64,000 bases of DNA from contig JAQUPD010000002.1 of NCBI GenBank assembly GCA_028716785.1, forward strand, positions 1 through 64,000, read 5' to 3'. The notes beneath the pieces were generated by a model that worked only from the letters and a program-made list of their open reading frames with translations, made no database searches and was not told the DNA's origin. Made by a program: the position numbers and the translations under genes. The stretch's first letter is position 1; each line of letters begins with the position of its first letter. Source of the DNA: Fidelibacterota bacterium (lineage in GTDB: Bacteria > Fidelibacterota > Fidelibacteria > Fidelibacterales > Fidelibacteraceae). This document shows positions 43,528-52,154 of this stretch, one piece after another.

Positions 43528-43546
43528 TGTGATAGCGTGATTGAAT
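43528..43546. repeat. Isolated fragment resembling the island spacer end
   Basis: TGTGATAGCGTGATTGAAT between rlmD and the deacetylase gene resembles the GTGATAGCAGGGATTGAA segment of the islands. It also lies inside an inverted repeat TTATTCA (43518) / TGAATAA (43542). A worn, single repeat unit is plausible; chance is not excluded. Confidence 0.3.
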
Positions 43547-43581
43547 AAGTAACTTTTACTAAATGAATAAGGAGTTATAAA

Positions 43582-44448
43582 ATGGTAAAGAAGTGCATCT
43601 TAATGGGGATTATTTTATGTTTTCTCTTGGGGACACTTTATGCAGAGTCAACTCTTATTATTCGGTGTGATGACATTGGGATGTGTCATTCTGTTAATAT
43701 GGCTGCAAAAGAGCTCTTAGAAACAGGTATTCCGGTAAATTTTTCCATCATGTTCCCTTGTAGTTGGATTCCTGAAGCACTTGAGCTTTTAAAGCCCTAT
43801 GATCATGTGAGTTGTGGTGTCCATCTTGTATTAAATAGTGAATGGCAAGAATACAAATGGGGACCTGTCGCCGGGGCAATGGCTGTTCCCTCTTTAGTCG
43901 ATAGCAATGGATATTTCTTTCCTACACGGGCATTATTTGAAGCAAACAATCCAAAAATAGAAGATGTTGAGCGTGAATTAAGAGCTCAGATTGAGAGAGC
44001 ATTAAACAGTGGATTAAAAATTTCGTATATGGATTACCACATGGGAACGGCCACATCCACACCAGAATATCAAGCATTGCTTATGAAACTTGCAAAAGAG
44101 TATCACTTGGGAATCTCCCGTTTTTACGAGGAAATAGATACAAAAAGCATTTATAACATTGATCCCAATGCCAAGACCGATTCACTCCTTGCTTATCTGG
44201 AAGAATTACCTGAGGAAGGGACATATCTTATGGTTTTTCATATTGGTCGGACCTTCCCCGAGATGAACGCCATGACGGACACTCATCCCTGGGGACTAAA
44301 AGAGATGAGCCGTCATAGGCAAGCAGAGTTAGATGCTTTGGTGAACCCAGAATTTCAGAAACTTTTAAAAAAGAAAAACATCACCCTTCTTACCTATGAT
44401 CAGCTTTTAAATGAAAAAGGGCCGGAACAACTCAAAAATCCTTACTAA
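43582..44448 (+). CDS. Exported ChbG/YdjC-family carbohydrate deacetylase
   Basis: Signal peptide (KKCILMGIILCFLLGTLYAE) followed by a YdjC-like fold: metal-binding Asp pair in LIIRCDDIGMCHSVN, His in VSCGVHLVLNS, and His in ISYMDYHMGTATSTP. The family removes acetyl groups from chitooligosaccharides or related sugars; most members are cytoplasmic, so the signal peptide is notable. 288 aa. AAGGAG lies upstream of the ATG. It is a single-gene unit between rlmD and repeat island B. Confidence 0.85.
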   Translation: MVKKCILMGIILCFLLGTLYAESTLIIRCDDIGMCHSVNMAAKELLETGIPVNFSIMFPCSWIPEALELLKPYDHVSCGVHLVLNSEWQEYKWGPVAGAMAVPSLVDSNGYFFPTRALFEANNPKIEDVERELRAQIERALNSGLKISYMDYHMGTATSTPEYQALLMKLAKEYHLGISRFYEEIDTKSIYNIDPNAKTDSLLAYLEELPEEGTYLMVFHIGRTFPEMNAMTDTHPWGLKEMSRHRQAELDALVNPEFQKLLKKKNITLLTYDQLLNEKGPEQLKNPY

Positions 44449-44852
44449 GTAACCAGAAAATCATTCAAAGAGGATTCTTATTCTTAGAGATTTTCATGAA
44501 AAATCATGAATCTGGACGAGAAAGAAATGCCCCCCTCCCAACAGTGATCTTAAAAAGTTCCTTATACATGAATAAAATAGTAGATAAAGATCAGTCAACC
44601 CATAAAAGTTGAAAGGTAAAAGAGTGCTACTTATTTTTAGAAACATGTGTGTAACATATGTCTTCAAAGTGTAACAATATGTAAAAATCTTTTCCCCTCA
44701 TTTTAGTGTGGATTTTATTCTTTTTAATATCTTCGGGACACTTGGGGTTTGAGATTGCATGATAGATTAGATAGATAAGTCGAATAAATTGGTTGTTTAG
44801 ATGATTGATTGACGTGTACAATGCTTTTGTTTAATTCATCTTCGATTATTAG
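44449..44852. other. Intergenic region downstream of the ChbG-like gene
   Basis: 404 bases, AT-rich, no supported gene. A weak stem GATTTT-CATGA-AAAATC (44489-44505) lies about 40 bases after the stop and might end transcription. GATAGATTAGATAGATAAG near 44761 is a short low-complexity stretch. Repeat island B begins right after. Confidence 0.4.
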
Positions 44853-44958
44853 TTGGTTATGATATATGGAAAACGTTGTGCGTTTGACAAAACCCCCGGG
44901 GATAAAATAACGTCTTGTTCGTCAAAAAGCAAGATTATATTGAAATTCATATATTAGT
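44853..44958. repeat. 106-bp direct repeat flanking island B, left copy
   Basis: Differs from the copy at 45358 at a single position (C at 44874 against T at 45379). It contains the GC palindrome CCCCGGGG within an otherwise AT-rich sequence, preceded by TTGACA (44884), and a TCTTG...CAAGA inverted repeat. Its last 30 bases are also found, diverged, at the left edge of island A near 28510-28541. Confidence 0.92.
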
Positions 44959-45357
44959 GAATCCTTGAACCTTGCGATAGCAAGGTTTGAACGCCGAGCA
45001 TCACGAGGCGCTTGAATATTCACCGCAAAGAACGCAAAGGACGCAGAGATTTTTAAAGATTTTGAATCTGGAATATGAAATAAGTGACGAGTGATTAAAC
45101 TTTTAAATTTCGTGATAGCAGGGATTGACCGCCGAACATCGCGAGACACTTGAATTCCTTGAACGCTGGCTGAGCCAAGCGTTTGAATCTTTTAAATACC
45201 GCAACAGCGGTACTTGAACGCCGAACGCAGTGAGGAGCTGGAATTCTGCACAAAGTGCAGCCTTTGAATTTCTTGAATGCCGAACGCAGTGAGGAGCTAA
45301 ATTCCGCAGGCCGTGTGCGACTTTTGAATATTCTTAGATTGATTGTCTGATGATAAT
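44959..45357. repeat. Hairpin-cassette island B
   Basis: Cassettes in order: CCTTGC-GATA-GCAAGG (44970-44985), CGCC-GAGCATCACGA-GGCG (44992), the long spacer (45017-45128), a worn CGCC-GAACATCGCGA form (45130), CGCTGGC-TGA-GCCAAGCG (45164), ACCGC-AACA-GCGGT (45198), a GAACGCAGTGA form (45219), CTGCAC-AAA-GTGCAG (45246), another GAACGCAGTGA form (45279) and a degenerate CCGCAGGCCGTGTGCG (45304). Linkers are again TTGAA-based. It uses the same cassette vocabulary as island A in a different order. Peptide frames across it are only an effect of the repeats. Confidence 0.85.
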
Positions 45358-45463
45358 TTGGTTATGATATATGGAAAATGTTGTGCGTTTGACAAAACCC
45401 CCGGGGATAAAATAACGTCTTGTTCGTCAAAAAGCAAGATTATATTGAAATTCATATATTAGT
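45358..45463. repeat. 106-bp direct repeat flanking island B, right copy
   Basis: Second copy, 505 bases after the first, 105 of 106 positions identical. It is followed by unique sequence (AGTTAACTCTGAAC), so the cassette array does not continue on its right side. The near-identity contrasts with the decay of the cassettes between the copies, pointing to recent duplication, conversion or selection. Confidence 0.92.
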
Positions 45464-45605
45464 TAACTCTGAACAATGTACATGTAAAAAATGAAAGAAT
45501 ACCTCCGTTTTTTTGTCAAGGGAGGGATACATGGAATTGATCTATTAACGCTGAGCGGAGCAAAGTACTTGATTGCCCCTTAACGGCAATTCCTTTCTCT
45601 TTGTT

Positions 45606-47069
45606 TTACCAATTTCCCGAATTTAAAATGCCCAAGATTTGATAATACGACATCCAGTAATTTTTTAATGTTTGAATATATGTCCTGCGTGCCAAATCTT
45701 GTTCTTGTTGCGCCATAAATAGAGAGGTTATATCCACTTTTCCAATGAGATAACGATTTTTTGTAACTTCAAAACGACGTTGGGCAATAGTATCAGATTG
45801 AACAGCAATGTCAATTTGTTTTTTCAATTGTTCAAATTGTCTAAGCATATCTATAATTTCTTCTTGAATTTTTTGACGTGTTAATGCTTCTTGTATTTCA
45901 GCAGCTTTCAATGCTGATTTTCTGGCATTTACCTGAGCTTTATTTTTACCCCCTGTGAAAAGAGGTATCTCAAGACTCATGGTAAAGTGTTCCTGATCAA
46001 AAGGATCTTTGTATAAATCGAGCAAATTCTCTCCTGACTGATTGTAACCAAAACCCATGCTAAGTTCTGCATTGAAACGCTGATTAGTTTGTGCTTGTTT
46101 AAGAGATAATTCAGCATTTACCGTTGAAAGTCGATTTCGTAGGACATCAGGTGAGAGTTCCATCGCTCTTTCAAGAAAAAGATCTTGATCTATCTCAAGT
46201 GTTGGTGCATGGGTGGGTGCAATAACTTTTACCTCTGCGTCCACTGGCATACCTATCAATATTAATAACTCACGAAGAGATCTATTAAGTTCATATTGGG
46301 CAGCTTCTAAACTACTTTCGGCTTTCATTAATTCAAGTTCACTTTGTAGAAGATCATTTTCAGCAATTTTACCTACATCAAAACGATGCTTCGATAAATT
46401 AAAAACAGTATCATTTACCGTATAATTAATCTTTGTAATTTCTAAATTAATTTGATTGATATAAACATTAAAAAATGCGTTAACAATCCGAATATTCAAA
46501 GAATTTAGTTGTTCTTCATAAGCCCTTTTGGATAGTTCAAATTGTATCTTTTCCAGTTCTCGATTCCATTTCATAGTATTGGGCTGAAAAATGGGTTGTT
46601 GATATGAAAGGACAAAGGGGGTTGATCGCCAATAATAATTATTTGTATTTAAATTATCAAAACGCTCTATCCCGCTGCTGGCAGTGAATGTTCCACCTGT
46701 AAGAGAAACTCGCTGGCGGACTTGAATTGCTGCCGTTCCATACGTTTGACTCTGTGCTCGATAAGCAATTGACCCATCTGGTTGCTGGACACTTTTTATG
46801 CTCCTATTTAAACCAGGAACGTTGCTCGTAAGGATAACTTGAGGAAGATAATCCTTTAGAAATGCATCATAAGTTTCTTGGGCATAAAAAAAATTTTGCC
46901 TGACAAGTTCAATTTCGGGACTATTATCATGGGCATATTCTAAAGCTTTTTCCAAAGTTAATTCTAAGGTATCATGTTCAGTCGCAAAGGCAACTGAAAA
47001 CGTTAACAACATCCCCCCTAAAAAAGAAGGAAGGGTAAATGTAACAGGTACATGCATTTTATTACTCAT
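45606..47069 (-). CDS. TolC-family outer membrane efflux protein
   Basis: Outer-membrane channel of a tripartite exporter. Signal peptide, then two outer-membrane-efflux repeats of long coiled helices (LTLEKALEYAHDNSPEIELV at the start; LSLKQAQTNQRFNAELSMGF near the middle; QEEIIDMLRQFEQLKKQIDI and RRFEVTKNRYLIGKVDITSL near the end). 487 aa is typical. The ATG overlaps the permease stop by 8 bases, so it is coupled to the permease and adaptor genes. Confidence 0.9.
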   Translation of the reverse strand: MSNKMHVPVTFTLPSFLGGMLLTFSVAFATEHDTLELTLEKALEYAHDNSPEIELVRQNFFYAQETYDAFLKDYLPQVILTSNVPGLNRSIKSVQQPDGSIAYRAQSQTYGTAAIQVRQRVSLTGGTFTASSGIERFDNLNTNNYYWRSTPFVLSYQQPIFQPNTMKWNRELEKIQFELSKRAYEEQLNSLNIRIVNAFFNVYINQINLEITKINYTVNDTVFNLSKHRFDVGKIAENDLLQSELELMKAESSLEAAQYELNRSLRELLILIGMPVDAEVKVIAPTHAPTLEIDQDLFLERAMELSPDVLRNRLSTVNAELSLKQAQTNQRFNAELSMGFGYNQSGENLLDLYKDPFDQEHFTMSLEIPLFTGGKNKAQVNARKSALKAAEIQEALTRQKIQEEIIDMLRQFEQLKKQIDIAVQSDTIAQRRFEVTKNRYLIGKVDITSLFMAQQEQDLARRTYIQTLKNYWMSYYQILGILNSGNW

Positions 47070-48417
47070 ATCTTAAGGATTCAATTGGATCTCTTCGCGC
47101 AGCCTGATTGGCTGGATAACTTCCAAAGATAAGTCCTACCGAAATAGAAACGACAAAAGAAATAATCACAGAAGCAGTAGAAACAACTGTTGTAATACCT
47201 GTAAGGTTTTCGATAAAAGAACTGAGAAAAATTCCCAGAAAAATTCCTATCACGCCTCCGGTTACAGAGATAATAATCGCTTCAAGAAGAAATTGGAGCA
47301 TAATATCGAGACGCGTTGCCCCAAGAGCCTGCCGGACGCCAATTTCTTTTATTCTTTCCATCACCGTCGCCAACATAATATTCATGATACCAATTCCCCC
47401 AACAAGAAGTGATATAGAAGCAATCGATCCTAAGACAATATTAAAAATTCTTCTCGTCTGCTGTTCCTGGCGCAAAAGTTGTTCCGGCACAATGACTTCA
47501 AAATCAACCACATCATAATGACGACGAGTTAGCATGCGCGTAATAACTTCAGAAACAGAGGTGATATATTTTGATTCATCCACACGCACTACAAGTCGAT
47601 CTATTTGATGGTAATTTTTCTGTGATGACCTAATATTTTGACGCGAAGCTATTTTAATATCTTCTGGTGTTATACGGGAACGGTCAGTATATCGAAGTAA
47701 AACAGTTTTTATGGGTACATAAATATCTAAATTCGTATTTCTCAAACCCAGATTGTCATACAATTCCTCGGAAATTCGCCGTTCTTTTAAAACGCCAATG
47801 ACTGTTAGCCAGTTATTTCCGCACTTTATTTTTTTCCCAAGAGGATTTTCCCCCGGGAAGAAACGAACACCAATATCATAGCCAATAATGCAAACTGGTA
47901 ATGCTTGTTCGCTTTGAGATTCAGTAAAAAAAGTCCCCTCAAGGATTTCAAAATCGGTCGTTTTAAAATATTCATTACTCACACCAACTAATTTCCCTGA
48001 TCGGCGATAACCAGCTCGGATAATCATCGTTTCCAAGACAATTTCAGGACTTACAAATTCCACATAAGGTATCATTTTTTTTATGGATTCAGCATCGTCT
48101 AATGTGAGTCCATTGGAAAATTTTACTTCTTTTTCACTCCTCTTTTGCCGTTGAGCCTCGGTTTCTTCAATAATTTTCCCTTCTTCTTGTTCTACAAGGG
48201 GTTGGATGATAATATTATTCACCCCTAATAAAGACATCTGTTCCAATATTTCCTGACGAGCCCCTGCACCAATCGCTAGCATAGCAATGACACTGGCAAC
48301 TCCAAAAATAATTCCTAACGATGTTAACAGAGATTTGAGTTTATTCTGTCTAATGGCATCCAGAGCAATCTGCAAGTTTTGCATTGTCTTAATTGACCAA
48401 TGATAATGCCAGGTCAT
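47062..48417 (-). CDS. MacB/FtsX-type ABC transporter permease (no fused ATPase)
   Basis: Inner-membrane permease. N-terminal helix LLTSLGIIFGVASVIAMLAI, a periplasmic MacB-PCD core of about 250 residues, then the FtsX domain with three helices and the conserved MERIKEIGVRQALGATRLDI and FGSYPANQAARRDPIESLRY. Unlike MacB it lacks an N-terminal ATPase domain, and no ATPase gene is adjacent. The ATG overlaps the adaptor stop by 4 bases. The substrate is unknown; MacB-type systems export peptides, lipoproteins or toxins. Confidence 0.88.
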   Translation of the reverse strand: MTWHYHWSIKTMQNLQIALDAIRQNKLKSLLTSLGIIFGVASVIAMLAIGAGARQEILEQMSLLGVNNIIIQPLVEQEEGKIIEETEAQRQKRSEKEVKFSNGLTLDDAESIKKMIPYVEFVSPEIVLETMIIRAGYRRSGKLVGVSNEYFKTTDFEILEGTFFTESQSEQALPVCIIGYDIGVRFFPGENPLGKKIKCGNNWLTVIGVLKERRISEELYDNLGLRNTNLDIYVPIKTVLLRYTDRSRITPEDIKIASRQNIRSSQKNYHQIDRLVVRVDESKYITSVSEVITRMLTRRHYDVVDFEVIVPEQLLRQEQQTRRIFNIVLGSIASISLLVGGIGIMNIMLATVMERIKEIGVRQALGATRLDIMLQFLLEAIIISVTGGVIGIFLGIFLSSFIENLTGITTVVSTASVIISFVVSISVGLIFGSYPANQAARRDPIESLRYE

Positions 48418-49667
48418 AGTGAATCCTGCAAATAGATGATGTTAAGGTCTTCACGTTTATCAGGAATGGATAAATAAACTTTATCTTGCGATGTTACTCC
48501 CCGCATAATCACAATTTCATTTTCATTCCTCAAGCCTGGTTCAACTTCTTGTTTAACAATTTCCGTTAAAACTTTTTTATAGACAAATTTCAAGGAATCT
48601 TCCGAATGGTATGCCTCCAAAGGAATAAAGAGTGCAGAATCCAAGGACGCAATGATAAGTGTATTACTTGTTGTCATTGCAGGACGCAAAGTTGAATCTG
48701 ATTCGTTGATTTCAATTTCTACTTCAAAAACTTTAGAATTTGAACTCGGATGTTTTTCACCAATATTTGCAATATATGTTACCTTTCCTGTAAAATGTTT
48801 TGATGGGTCAGCATCTAACCCGACTTCAGCTGGTATTCCTAATTTTACTTTTTGAATATCGACTTCACTAACATACGTGATTGAAAGCATCACACTCAAA
48901 TCGGGCAAGGTGGCAATTAATGGCTCCCAAGCGTTGATTGTAGATCCTTCTGAAATTTTATTCCCATTCCAATCCCGAATATAAATAACCATTCCTTTTT
49001 CAGGGGCATAAACGGTGAATTCATCCATTAAATCCACATATTCCTGATATTCATTCCGTCTTTTTTGCAGATCTGTCTCTACTTCAGACATTTTTGCGAT
49101 GGCTTGCTGAACTTTGGTTTCATAATTTTTCTTTGCTTGATTCAATGCACGGACAGCCTTATCATAATCAATTTCTGCTTGTCTTGCAACTGAAGGCGCT
49201 TCAAATTTAGCCTGTTCTTTCAAAAGAAGTTTTTCTTCAAGAGCATATTCCAGATTCACAAGCTCATTTCGTGCATTTGCAAGGGTTAGTGCACAATCCA
49301 GCTTTGCCTGTTCATATTGACTTTCAGCCTTTTGAATTGCAAGTTCTACATCTTTTATCTTGCTTTCAAGTTCAGATCTATCCAATGTTGCAATAAAATC
49401 TCCCGAATCAACAACGGTCCCTTCAGGCACTATGTTTAAAATTTTCATTTCATAAAGTCGTGCTCTTCGAGCATTTGCAGGACCTTTGATTTCTGTTGAA
49501 TGTTTTGCTCGTAACTCGCCTGTCGTTGTTATTGTAACCTGAAAAAGACCTGTCTTAGGAGAAATAAGAATGTCCGTACGCTCTTCTTCTGATTGGTGAA
49601 AACGAAAAGAAAGAATTCCTACAATGCCAACCATTACAATAATTATTATAATTATTTTATGTTTCAT
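48414..49667 (-). CDS. HlyD/MacA-like periplasmic adaptor subunit
   Basis: Membrane fusion protein joining the permease to TolC. N-terminal anchor helix (MKHKIIIIIIVMVGIVGIL), first lipoyl half (GELRAKHSTEIKGPANARRA, VPEGTVVDSGDFIATLDRSE), a long alpha hairpin (about 105-215), second lipoyl half (FTVYAPEKGMVIYIRDWNGN) and a beta-barrel domain. 417 aa. Overlaps by 4 bases with both neighbours. Confidence 0.9.
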   Translation of the reverse strand: MKHKIIIIIIVMVGIVGILSFRFHQSEEERTDILISPKTGLFQVTITTTGELRAKHSTEIKGPANARRARLYEMKILNIVPEGTVVDSGDFIATLDRSELESKIKDVELAIQKAESQYEQAKLDCALTLANARNELVNLEYALEEKLLLKEQAKFEAPSVARQAEIDYDKAVRALNQAKKNYETKVQQAIAKMSEVETDLQKRRNEYQEYVDLMDEFTVYAPEKGMVIYIRDWNGNKISEGSTINAWEPLIATLPDLSVMLSITYVSEVDIQKVKLGIPAEVGLDADPSKHFTGKVTYIANIGEKHPSSNSKVFEVEIEINESDSTLRPAMTTSNTLIIASLDSALFIPLEAYHSEDSLKFVYKKVLTEIVKQEVEPGLRNENEIVIMRGVTSQDKVYLSIPDKREDLNIIYLQDSL

Positions 49668-50902
49668 TGATTTCCACGATCATATTCTTTTATGATTGAC
49701 TGATAACACGATTGGATGTAAGAGTTTAACCATTTATTAAAGGTATCGACCTCCTTCTTTTTAACACCTTTTTGGTAGAATTCATTTTGTAATGTTCTTG
49801 CTTTTGTAATAATTATATCTTCTTGAGGGATAAGTTTCTGTAAAAAGCCCGTTTGTTCTTTATTTTTTAGTGGAGCAATGTTCATATATGCTTTCCCATT
49901 TCCCTTTACATAGGGAAAACACTTTTCTTTGAGTGTTAATGACCATATTACGAGGAGAGGATTTTCCCCATCCTCAGAGAGAATAACGGTAGGGAGGGAT
50001 TCTCCTGCTCCAATCCACACAGGAGTCACTAAACAGGTAAGGGGAAATCCAAGAAGCGTCCATAAAGTTGTTGCCTCGGGGTTTTCATCCGCTTTAACAC
50101 CTTCAACAATCAAGGAAGACGCTGACCAATAGCGCACCACATAATCCTCAAGACAGATAAAATAATCATCATAAAAATCGTTAGGTAAATATTCATCCCA
50201 AATCTCTCTTTTCATTAGGCCATGATGCATATTACGTGTTGCTTTTTTCAGGAGGAATTCCACACTAATCCCTCCTTTCAACATTTCAGTTTGAAAAAGA
50301 TTCGTTGTTTCTATATAGCGAATATATCCTTGACCATCTTCAGGCTCACCTGCAAATGAAAAATTTGTCCGAATAAGATAACCTTGGGGGGCAACGCGTT
50401 TATCTGTTACATCAAATTTTAGGTAGTCGTAAAAACCTGTTTCAAAATAGGCAGCGCCACCGTGGGCATCTATCACACCAAAATTTGCTTCAATACCCCA
50501 TTTACCCTGTTGAGATTGTAGAAATGCCTCAAAGTCATCCACCGTTGCACATTGTCCCAGGGCTTTTTTCATAAACATGCCTTCCTGATCTTTTTCTCCC
50601 GTCCATTCTACTCCTGCATTAACATTATAGGATGCTGTATTCATAATACTGAATCCTGTTTCATTCGTCCCCATCCAAAGCTCTTTATTTAGGGTATCGC
50701 TGACATTAAAAATTCCAGTAAAAGCGTATTTATCCCCCTTTAAATGAACAAGTTTATTTTCCACTTCACCTGCATCCCGATGTTTCCAAAGAATAGGTCT
50801 GCCCGTTAAACTGGCATCAGCTGAAATAATCGCCGATGTGCAGGGAAAAAGGTATGTGTTAATAAAAAAAATTACTATCACGCAAAAGAATATTTTTTTC
50901 AT
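49664..50902 (-). CDS. Exported C45/C59-type Ntn hydrolase
   Basis: The signal peptide IFFCVIVIFFINTYLFP is followed directly by Cys-Thr-Ser-Ala-Ile-Ile-Ser, so cleavage would leave Cys as N-terminal nucleophile, the arrangement of Ntn hydrolases. Further family traits: GRPILWKHRDAGE (Arg and Asp of the active site), WMGTNETGFSIMNTASYN and FGVIDAHGGAAYFETGFYDY, as in penicillin V acylase, acid ceramidase-like or isopenicillin-N acyltransferase relatives that cleave linear amides. Strong ribosome binding site AAGGAGG. It overlaps the exporter adaptor gene by 4 bases. The substrate is unknown. Confidence 0.75.
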   Translation of the reverse strand: MKKIFFCVIVIFFINTYLFPCTSAIISADASLTGRPILWKHRDAGEVENKLVHLKGDKYAFTGIFNVSDTLNKELWMGTNETGFSIMNTASYNVNAGVEWTGEKDQEGMFMKKALGQCATVDDFEAFLQSQQGKWGIEANFGVIDAHGGAAYFETGFYDYLKFDVTDKRVAPQGYLIRTNFSFAGEPEDGQGYIRYIETTNLFQTEMLKGGISVEFLLKKATRNMHHGLMKREIWDEYLPNDFYDDYFICLEDYVVRYWSASSLIVEGVKADENPEATTLWTLLGFPLTCLVTPVWIGAGESLPTVILSEDGENPLLVIWSLTLKEKCFPYVKGNGKAYMNIAPLKNKEQTGFLQKLIPQEDIIITKARTLQNEFYQKGVKKKEVDTFNKWLNSYIQSCYQSIIKEYDRGNQ

Positions 50903-50911
50903 AAATCCTCC

Positions 50912-52147
50912 TTATGGATTAAAAAAAAGATAGGCGACAAAAATGGCTGCGATAATGCCGGCAAAATCTGCCATTAGACCTGCAGAAACAGCATACCGCG
51001 TTTTACGAATCCCAACAGATCCAAAATAGAGTGCAATTATATAAAAAGTGGTATCAGTGGCTCCTTGCATAATACACACAAGTCGACCTACAAAGCTATC
51101 AGCACCATAGTGTTTCATCGCTTCGATCATGAGTCCGCGTGCACCACTTCCACTTAAGGGACGCATAAAAGCGGTAGGAAGGGCTGGCAAAAAATCTGTG
51201 TTGATGCCTATAGCAGAAAACCCCTTACCTAAGAGTCCAATAAACATATCTAAAGCACCAGAAGTGCGAAAAACACCGACAGCCACCAAAATAGCAATTA
51301 AATAAGGAATTATCATAATAGCTGTTTTAAACCCTTCTTTTGCTCCATCGATAAACACTTCGTAGACATTTAATTTTTTACGAAATCCCATCCCGATAAA
51401 AAAGACGATAACGGTAAAAAGGATAAGGTTCCCAACAATTAACGAAACAATATTGATCATTTCGGGCGACAAGGTTGAAAAAAAGGCAATAATTCCAACA
51501 ATGATAGCAAGAAATCCTCCCAAATAGGCAAGTAAAACCTTATCCCAAATGCGAATTTTCTGACGAAATGCAACGACAAGAATTCCACAAAGTGTTGATA
51601 TAAAAGTCGCTATTAAAATAGGAATAAAAATATCAGCAGGATTTGTAGCACCCATTTCAGAGCGATACATCATAATAGATACCGGCAAAATCATGAGTCC
51701 AGAGGTATTCATTACCAAAAACATAATCATAGCATCTGTCGCAGTATCCTTTTCAGTATTCAGATCCTGCAGTTGTTTCATAGCCTTGAGTCCTAAAGGT
51801 GTTGCAGCATTTTCAAGTCCTAACATATTCGCAGCAATATTCATAAGCATAGACCCATAGGCGGGATGACCAGCAGGAATTCCTGGAAAAAGCCGACTAA
51901 AAAGAGGATTAACGGCTTTTGCTAAAAGCTGGATACATCCTGACTTTTCCGCAATTTTCATTAAACCAAGCCAAAGGGTCATAATACCTGCCAATCCAAG
52001 TGAAATTTCAAGCCCCATTTTTGCCATATCAAAAGTGCTATTGATAAGCTCAGGAAAGATTTGAGTATCCCCCAAAAAAATGAGTCGTCCCAAGCCCACA
52101 AGCCATGCAATGACAAAAAAAGAAATCCAAATAATATTTAGAACCAT
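50912..52147 (-). CDS. SpmA-SpmB fusion, nucleoside-recognition domain membrane protein
   Basis: Polytopic inner-membrane protein of 411 aa. The first half matches SpmA (FDMAKMGLEISLGLAGIMTL, GSMLMNIAANMLGLENAATP, NTSGLMILPVSIMMYRSEMG), the second half SpmB (GFKTAIMIIPYLIAILVAVG, LPTAFMRPLSGSGARGLMIE, GATDTTFYIIALYFGSVGIR). In Bacillus the two are separate genes for spore-core dehydration; fused forms occur in Gram-negatives, where the role (a transporter is likely) is unknown. Nine bases separate it from the Ntn hydrolase start. Confidence 0.88.
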   Translation of the reverse strand: MVLNIIWISFFVIAWLVGLGRLIFLGDTQIFPELINSTFDMAKMGLEISLGLAGIMTLWLGLMKIAEKSGCIQLLAKAVNPLFSRLFPGIPAGHPAYGSMLMNIAANMLGLENAATPLGLKAMKQLQDLNTEKDTATDAMIMFLVMNTSGLMILPVSIMMYRSEMGATNPADIFIPILIATFISTLCGILVVAFRQKIRIWDKVLLAYLGGFLAIIVGIIAFFSTLSPEMINIVSLIVGNLILFTVIVFFIGMGFRKKLNVYEVFIDGAKEGFKTAIMIIPYLIAILVAVGVFRTSGALDMFIGLLGKGFSAIGINTDFLPALPTAFMRPLSGSGARGLMIEAMKHYGADSFVGRLVCIMQGATDTTFYIIALYFGSVGIRKTRYAVSAGLMADFAGIIAAIFVAYLFFNP

Positions 52148-52154
52148 AAATATC

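Noticed and set aside
44627..44821. 64-codon minus-strand frame
   Set aside because: No family likeness and ordinary AT-rich sequence.
44884..44908. Promoter inside the 106-bp repeat (TTGACA with TAAAAT)
   Set aside because: The spacing between the two hexamers is about 13 bases, too short for a sigma-70 promoter; kept only as a remark.
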